From Mayfieldus sp038040285 (GTDB taxonomy: Bacteria > Actinomycetota > Thermoleophilia > Solirubrobacterales > 70-9): 64,000 nt of DNA. Positions 59,363-64,000 of this stretch are shown here, in pieces. The notes under the pieces were generated by a model. The model was not told where the DNA came from. It did not search any database and saw nothing but the letters and a program-made list of their open reading frames with translations. The stretch covers positions 1-64,000 of the forward strand of contig JBBPIN010000004.1 in assembly GCA_038040285.1 (NCBI GenBank), read 5' to 3'. The position numbers and the translations under genes were made by a program. Each line of letters starts with the position of its first letter. Positions within the stretch are counted from its first letter, which is position 1.

Positions 59363-60061
59363 CTACGCGTCGGGTTTCTTCAGCAGCGACCAGCTATGGC
59401 GGCTCGGCGGCTGGACAGGAGGGGTCAGCAGCAGTAATTCGAGCCCGGCCCCATCAATCGCATCCCGCAGGTCGTCTTCTTGGATGACGAAGTTCCAGCC
59501 GCTGCCTCCCATCGGGCCTGTCGTTTCGCCGGAGAAGAAGGTGGCCAAGACGCGTCCGCCGGGAGCAAGGACCCTGGCCGTCTCACTGAGGTAGCGACTC
59601 GTGGCCGGGAAATCGATGTGGGTGAAGACGGAGGCGACCAGAGCACCCGTGAAAGCCCCGTCATCGTAGGGGAAGACGAATTCGGCCGCCGAGACGGTAC
59701 CGACGTTGCTGTCGAGCTCCTCATAGCCGGATTGGACGTCAACCAGTTGGAACCGGAATCGATCGTCGAGGGCACTGATATGCGCCTGCGCCCACTCGAT
59801 CATCCCCGAGTGGCGATCGAAACCCTCATAGGCGGCGATCGGTGAGTCGAGAAGATGGCGGGCAATTCGGCCGCAGCCGCATCCTATGTCGAGGAGTCGC
59901 GACCCCGGCTCGAGCATTCCCAGGTTCCTGAGCCCCTCCGCGAGTTTTCGACCCGCATTCTCGAAGTTTTCGCGGAGATTGGCCTGCTCCCCGCAGACGA
60001 GCCTCATGTACTCGGTGGGTGGAAGGCTCACCTCCACCTCCGCGCCCTCGACTCTAGCCAT
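59363..60061 (-). CDS. Class I SAM-dependent methyltransferase
   Basis: A 232-residue methyltransferase: LLDIGCGCGRIARHLLDS (motif I), the acidic residue in YEGFDRHSGMIEWA, and LVASVFTHIDFPATSRYLSE with VLAPGGRVLATFF (motif III). It looks like the type that modifies small molecules or sugars. ATG 60061 lies within the end of the GT2 gene, overlapping by 8 bp; GTG 60064 is an alternative. It is the last gene of the - strand operon. Confidence 0.87.
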   Translation of the reverse strand: MARVEGAEVEVSLPPTEYMRLVCGEQANLRENFENAGRKLAEGLRNLGMLEPGSRLLDIGCGCGRIARHLLDSPIAAYEGFDRHSGMIEWAQAHISALDDRFRFQLVDVQSGYEELDSNVGTVSAAEFVFPYDDGAFTGALVASVFTHIDFPATSRYLSETARVLAPGGRVLATFFSGETTGPMGGSGWNFVIQEDDLRDAIDGAGLELLLLTPPVQPPSRHSWSLLKKPDA

Positions 60062-60860
60062 CACCGCTCACCACCTCCGGCATGTGGCCGTAAACCTGGC
60101 GCCAGTCGAAGATCGGCTCCGGGTCGAGGTCGCTGACACCGTCATCGAGGTGCAGGACTGACGCGGGGATCTGAAGCGACTCGAGCCGCCGGCCCATGTT
60201 CTCGTAGTGAAAGTTCATGATCCCGCGGCGGATCCCTGCCCGGTCGCGCTCGACGCGGGCGCGCATCTGGGAGGGTGAGCGCATCGGGTAATGGCGAAGG
60301 TTGAAGAGGCGCGGTGAGGGGGTCCCTTCGAGGGGATTGTGATTGAAATGGCGAATGTTGGTAAGGCGGGCCCGCCAAGCGCGGATCCGCGGCGGGCAGT
60401 CCGGCCATAGTGAGTAGCGACGAACACGGCGGGTCGTCTCGGGGATGGCGGGGTCGTCCTCGTCCGTGCACCAGAAGTTGAAGTTTCTAAACTCGATCCA
60501 GTCGACGCCCGATTCGTCGGCTTCGAGCAGGTGCTGGTAGTAGGGACGATCACGGGAGGGCCCTTCGAGGAACTCGTCCTGGTCGGGCCAGGAGATCCAG
60601 TCGTATTCGGCCACGTAGCTCTCGATCAGGTGCCGGGACATCGCCGGATAGAGCTCGTAGAAGTCGAACTCGCGCGGCACCTGCTGGACCTCACGCAGGT
60701 GCGGACGGAGCCGCTCCAGGACCTCAGGTGTCTCGTCCGTCGAGCCGTGGTCCCAGGCGATCAGGTCGTGATTCTGCTCGAGGAGGTAGGTGATCGACTC
60801 CGCGAGCAGGTCGCCGTCGTTGTAACAGAGCAGGACGCCCAGGCACCGCAGGCGGCTCAT
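60054..60860 (-). CDS. Glycosyltransferase family 2/92-like protein
   Basis: A 268-residue protein with a GT-A fold: GVLLCYNDGDLLAESITYLL at the N-terminus, a DHGSTDETPEVL motif replacing the usual DDGSTD, and a metal-binding DQDEFLEGPSRD (D-x-D). The C-terminal half is rich in Arg and His (FNLRHYPMRSP, IMNFHYENMG), as in GT92-like and capsular transferases. Both ends overlap neighbours by 4 or 8 bp. The donor and acceptor are unknown. Confidence 0.83.
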   Translation of the reverse strand: MSRLRCLGVLLCYNDGDLLAESITYLLEQNHDLIAWDHGSTDETPEVLERLRPHLREVQQVPREFDFYELYPAMSRHLIESYVAEYDWISWPDQDEFLEGPSRDRPYYQHLLEADESGVDWIEFRNFNFWCTDEDDPAIPETTRRVRRYSLWPDCPPRIRAWRARLTNIRHFNHNPLEGTPSPRLFNLRHYPMRSPSQMRARVERDRAGIRRGIMNFHYENMGRRLESLQIPASVLHLDDGVSDLDPEPIFDWRQVYGHMPEVVSGDG

Positions 60861-62545
60861 TGTTTCGGCGGCTCGCTCTCGTCGCTTTCCCCGCCGCGAT
60901 CGGTTGCAGGCTCGCTCTCGTCACCGCCCTCCGCTCGATCGGCGCGAGCGAACACGAAAGCCTTATCGATGAACCCGTCCGTCTCCGGATGTTGGTCGAG
61001 GCGCAACTCCCACACACAGGCGAAGCCAAGATCGTCCATCTTGGCCCGCAGGTCGGCATCAGTGATGCCCCACTGCCAAGCCTGGGCGCTATCTCGGTAC
61101 GGACGCTGCTGTGCGGGGTCCCACTCGTCCAAGTGGTCCAACAGGTCAACGTTGCCGAGCCAGGGAGGCACAGCCTCGAGGAACTTCTCGCGTCCGAGGT
61201 CGAGTAGGCGGACCGTCGCATCGCCACGCTCCCATTGCGGATTCGCGATCACGAAAGAAGAGGTACTGGGCGCGTAGAGCTCGAGCACGTCGTCCCAGTC
61301 CGGGTCGACAAGATGGAGCAGCACATCGAGAAGCAGGACGGCGTCGACCTGGCCGATTGCCGCGATCGTCTCAGGATCCGAGACGCTCCCTTCCACCACG
61401 TCCATGCCGGGGCGCTCGGCAGCCAGCTCGATTGCGCTCAGAAGGTAGGCGCTGGGCAATGTGGGGCCTGCATTGATCAGCCGGCCGCGTTCGACCCCGG
61501 GCTGCGCGATTGCATAGAAGGCGTACTGCCCGCAGGCCTGCCCGACCTCCAGGCTCGCGAAGGACTCGATCCCCAAATCTTCGAATGCGCAATCGATGGC
61601 CGCACGACCGAGGCCAGGCACTGAATCCGTCCAAGGGCTATCAGAGGTCGCCGCGGTCGGGTTTGCGTCCCGCTTCATCTTCGCCAGCTCCTTCGCAAAG
61701 GTCGTGAGCTTGCGCCTCGTGTCCTCAAGCTCGGCCTCCGTGCGGGCAAGTTGGCGCCTGATCGCCTGGTTCTCTAGCTGGTTCGAAACCGAGATGCCCC
61801 TCGCGCAGGCCGCCTGCGCCTCCGCACGAAGCGCCCGCTGCTCGGGGTCGGCGCCCGTGTCCGGAAGCTGACCTTTCCACTTCTCCACCAACCTGATGTA
61901 GGAAAGCGTCCATGCCTCGGGATCGTTGATCAGCTCCAGCGAGTGGTAGTGGATCACGCGGAAGTCGGCGGTCACCACCTTCTTGCCGGCGGTTCGCGCC
62001 TGCATGCAGATGTCGAAGTCGTAGCCATGCAGGTTGCCCAGTGACTCGTCGAAGCGGAGCTCACGGACCGCCCATGGCGAGAGCACCATGACCACGCCGT
62101 CGATCGAGTCCACCTCACCGGGATGGGCGTAGGAGGGGAGCTTCTCCGGGTCCCAGCCGGCTGCGTCGGTGTCGCCGCCCCCGAACTCCTCGTAACGGTG
62201 GGTCACGCTCGCCCAGGTCACGGCGCCCTGCCACCAGGCGATGCTTCTCACACCGACGGCTCCGACGCAGCCGATGATCGCGACGTCTGGGTCACGGAGC
62301 ACGTCCCTCACCTTCGCCGCGAAGTCGAGATCGTCGATCTCGGCGTCCTGATGGACGAGGACGAGCGCTTCGAGGTCCTCGTGCTCGGCTGCCATATCGA
62401 GCAGCAGGTTGTAGTTGCGAAACAGCGAGCCGGCACTCTGGTGTGCGAGCACGACCGAGTCCGGCCCGGCGGTGCGACGGATGCCCTCCGCCGCGCAGCG
62501 GTCGTAGAGCTCGGGATCGGTGACCGCCGTGCCGAAGACGATCAC
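60857..62545 (-). CDS. GT-A glycosyltransferase fused to methyltransferase-like domain
   Basis: A 562-residue protein. Residues 1-235 are a glycosyltransferase-like domain (LVLVHQDAEIDDLDFA with the D-x-D-like motif, GVVMVLSPWAVREL, GNLHGYDFDICMQA). A coiled coil follows (about 270-305, RRQLARTEAELEDTRRKLT). Residues about 330-530 resemble a class I methyltransferase (FASLEVGQACGQYAFYA, VDAVLLLDVLLHLVD, MDDLGFACVWEL). GTG 62545 overlaps the TylF-like stop (GTGA). The last 30 residues are acidic and disordered. Confidence 0.8.
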   Translation of the reverse strand: MIVFGTAVTDPELYDRCAAEGIRRTAGPDSVVLAHQSAGSLFRNYNLLLDMAAEHEDLEALVLVHQDAEIDDLDFAAKVRDVLRDPDVAIIGCVGAVGVRSIAWWQGAVTWASVTHRYEEFGGGDTDAAGWDPEKLPSYAHPGEVDSIDGVVMVLSPWAVRELRFDESLGNLHGYDFDICMQARTAGKKVVTADFRVIHYHSLELINDPEAWTLSYIRLVEKWKGQLPDTGADPEQRALRAEAQAACARGISVSNQLENQAIRRQLARTEAELEDTRRKLTTFAKELAKMKRDANPTAATSDSPWTDSVPGLGRAAIDCAFEDLGIESFASLEVGQACGQYAFYAIAQPGVERGRLINAGPTLPSAYLLSAIELAAERPGMDVVEGSVSDPETIAAIGQVDAVLLLDVLLHLVDPDWDDVLELYAPSTSSFVIANPQWERGDATVRLLDLGREKFLEAVPPWLGNVDLLDHLDEWDPAQQRPYRDSAQAWQWGITDADLRAKMDDLGFACVWELRLDQHPETDGFIDKAFVFARADRAEGGDESEPATDRGGESDESEPPKQ

Positions 62546-63621
62546 TTCGGCTCCTCGTACGATTTCCCTCCGGCAGCCCCCAGGTGTTGGCGCAGCTCGC
62601 TCAGCTCGCGCTCCAACTCGAGCTCGCGCTCCGTGGGAATGCGGGTGCGCGGCGCGTGCCCTGTCCGCGGCGAGCGAGCCGCCGACACGCGACGAGACGT
62701 CCCCGCGGGGTTCGCTGCCCTGGACTCCGACTCCTTCTCTCGGCGCCAACGCGCTCCGTTCCAGTCGATCTTCTCGATTGGCTCTGCGATCTCGTGCTCG
62801 CGACGGAAGTCGTCGACGGCCGCTTGGCACTCCTTGATGAGCCCGTAGTCGTCGACGATCAGATAGCCGCCCGCGGAGAGGCCGGGGTACAGCGACTCGA
62901 GGCCCACCCAGGTCGCCTCGTACGTGTCGCCGTCGAGTCGGATGACCGACCAGCGTTGGTCGCGCAGTCCGGGGAGCGTCTCGTCGAAAAAGCCCTCCAC
63001 GAGCTCCACCCCCCGCTCGAGCCCGAAGCGGGCGAAGTAACCCCACACCTCCCCGACCGGCACGGCGAGGAACTCGACCTGGCTCAGGTCCAGCTCGCGG
63101 TCCTCAGGGAACCCGGCGGCATCGGGCGCCGGCAGGCCCTGGAAGGAGTCGGCCACCCATACGGTGCGCTCGTCGGCCCCCAGCGAATCGAGGGTCGCGC
63201 GGGCGAGGATGGATGCTCCACCGCGCCACGCGCCGGCCTCGATCACGTCGCCCTCGACCCCGTCCGCGACGATCGACTCGATGCATAGCTGGAGATCGTC
63301 GAGACGCTTCAGACCGACCATCGTCAACCCGCTGAACGGCCAATCAGACCCCCTCGCCCGCAGGGCGAGCTCCTTCTCGTCGAGCTCGCGGCACTTCACC
63401 TGGCTGTCGGGCCGGCGTGTGTCGCCGGTCCTGCTCACCGACAGCGTGCGAGCGCCGGCGAGGTCGCAGAGGCAGAGCTTCAGCAGCTCGAGGTAGGCGC
63501 CCCGCATCGCCTCCGCGCCGGGTCGCGGCTGAATGGCGCGAATCTCGCGATCGGTCCCCTCCTTCAGATGCTGGGCACGCAGCGCTTCCTCGGTGGGTCG
63601 GTGCTTTGGTGCGCTGCTCAT
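62542..63621 (-). CDS. TylF/MycF-family sugar O-methyltransferase
   Basis: A 359-residue protein. Residues 75-285 match the TylF/MycF macrocin-type O-methyltransferases: GDVIEAGAWRGGASILARAT, VWVADSFQGLP, VEGFFDETLPGL, IRLDGDTYEATWVGLESLYP and YLIVDDYG (metal-binding Asp). These enzymes methylate sugar hydroxyls. The C-terminus has a basic and then a Glu/Leu-rich coil. ATG 63621 is used; ATG 63648 in frame is possible. It is the first gene of the - strand operon. Confidence 0.87.
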   Translation of the reverse strand: MSSAPKHRPTEEALRAQHLKEGTDREIRAIQPRPGAEAMRGAYLELLKLCLCDLAGARTLSVSRTGDTRRPDSQVKCRELDEKELALRARGSDWPFSGLTMVGLKRLDDLQLCIESIVADGVEGDVIEAGAWRGGASILARATLDSLGADERTVWVADSFQGLPAPDAAGFPEDRELDLSQVEFLAVPVGEVWGYFARFGLERGVELVEGFFDETLPGLRDQRWSVIRLDGDTYEATWVGLESLYPGLSAGGYLIVDDYGLIKECQAAVDDFRREHEIAEPIEKIDWNGARWRREKESESRAANPAGTSRRVSAARSPRTGHAPRTRIPTERELELERELSELRQHLGAAGGKSYEEPK

Positions 63622-63697
63622 CGGTAACGGATCCTGCCGCCCAGCCATCAGTCCTGGTGCTCGTATGAGGGGACGATAGCGAGCAGCTCTAATCACG

Positions 63698-63703
63698 TAC
63701 CGT
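63698..63703 (+). promoter_or_regulatory. Candidate -10 box before the 63710 gene
   Basis: TACCGT ends 6 nt before GTG 63710, the same spacing as other leaderless genes here. No good -35 is seen. Confidence 0.3.
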
Positions 63704-63709
63704 TCGCCC

Positions 63710-64000
63710 GTGACCACCGTACCGCGGAACGTGAGCGTGGTCGACGGGCCCGGACTCGAGGTCACCCTGGACCGCCGATTGCCTAGAGCCATCCAGGTTG
63801 GCCGGGCGACGGTGGTGTTCTGCGCCGGCACCTGCTTCCACCGCAAGCGGCGCGTGGCGGAACTGGCGATCACCATGAACGGTGCGCGCCACCGGCCGAT
63901 CGCGCAGCGAATGCCGCGGCTCGACCGGTTTCGTGAGCTGCATCCGGCGCTTTCGCCCGAGCGGGCCGCCTCGGTCAAGCGTGATCCGGAATCGCCGCAG
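63710..64000 (+). CDS. Partial gene, probable surface-glycan protein (N-terminus)
   Basis: A GTG at 63710 opens a stop-free frame running off the window end, giving 97 residues: MTTVPRNVSVVDGPGLEV..., then a beta-rich phrase TVVFCAGTCFHRKRRVAEL and RHRPIAQRMPRLDRFRELHP. This style resembles N-terminal beta-sandwich domains of some multi-domain glycosyltransferases in polysaccharide clusters, but no catalytic motif is visible. It is divergent from the TylF-like gene and probably continues the cluster. Confidence 0.6.
   Translation, partial: MTTVPRNVSVVDGPGLEVTLDRRLPRAIQVGRATVVFCAGTCFHRKRRVAELAITMNGARHRPIAQRMPRLDRFRELHPALSPERAASVKRDPESPQ

Overview
The window is high-GC DNA (roughly two-thirds G+C) from an actinobacterium. 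Gene content suggests the class Thermoleophilia (Solirubrobacterales or a relative), but this is an inference from families and codon use, with no marker gene to prove it. Supporting content includes HemQ, an FprA-type ferredoxin reductase, an Act_Holin-X/DUF3618 gene pair, a BolA-Grx4 pair and two soluble quinoprotein sugar dehydrogenases. Genes are packed tightly. At least 13 junctions are 4-bp start/stop overlaps (ATGA, GTGA, TTGA), and several isolated genes have a -10 box 6-7 nt before the start codon, which implies leaderless mRNAs. No rRNA, tRNA or CRISPR array was seen.

Region 1 (1-9106, mostly +): a lipoprotein, two tandem sugar dehydrogenases (one lipid-anchored, one secreted), an aldehyde dehydrogenase and a MacA/MacB-type efflux system. 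Region 2 (9108-24146): metE, a GT4-flippase-like fusion, a membrane protein, hemQ, fprA, bolA-grxD, a divergent arsenic locus (arsR-arsI against an aquaporin), erpA, an epimerase, DegV and an AI-2E-type permease. Region 3 (24210-30402, -): a tightly packed run from a nitrilase and its TetR neighbour through a hydrolase to small holin-like membrane proteins, then two small divergent genes with interlocking promoters, then a MerR regulator and a BKACE enzyme. Region 4 (30418-36312): a four-helix-bundle gene between inverted repeats, then an acyl-CoA catabolic set (carboxyltransferase, enoyl-CoA hydratase, two acyl-CoA dehydrogenases, one frameshifted NTF2-like gene). Region 5 (36313-41412) is accessory and partly decayed: a VapBC module lying between two copies of an acyl-CoA dehydrogenase 3' end, a glutaredoxin-like gene, a broken phospholipase C-like gene, an SGNH hydrolase and an HD-GYP protein with a Gly/Asn-rich tail.

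Region 6 (41624-64000) is the most unusual. Nine + strand genes, mostly overlapping by 4 bp, meet a four-gene - strand operon. They encode glycosyltransferases, glycoside hydrolases, sulfotransferases and methyltransferases, mostly as multi-domain fusions. One 1409-residue protein joins an ABC exporter half to two glycosyltransferases. Three successive proteins share an unnamed domain of about 110 residues with a WW-x-x-HY motif. The likely product is a sulfated, methylated cell-surface polysaccharide or glycan, but the product is inferred and not shown.

Two families of repeats are also present. One is a ~130-bp string of small hairpins in three intergenic places, with compensatory stem changes. 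The other is a 7-bp-periodic inverted repeat that flanks the four-helix-bundle gene and recurs, empty, at the 3' end of hemQ.
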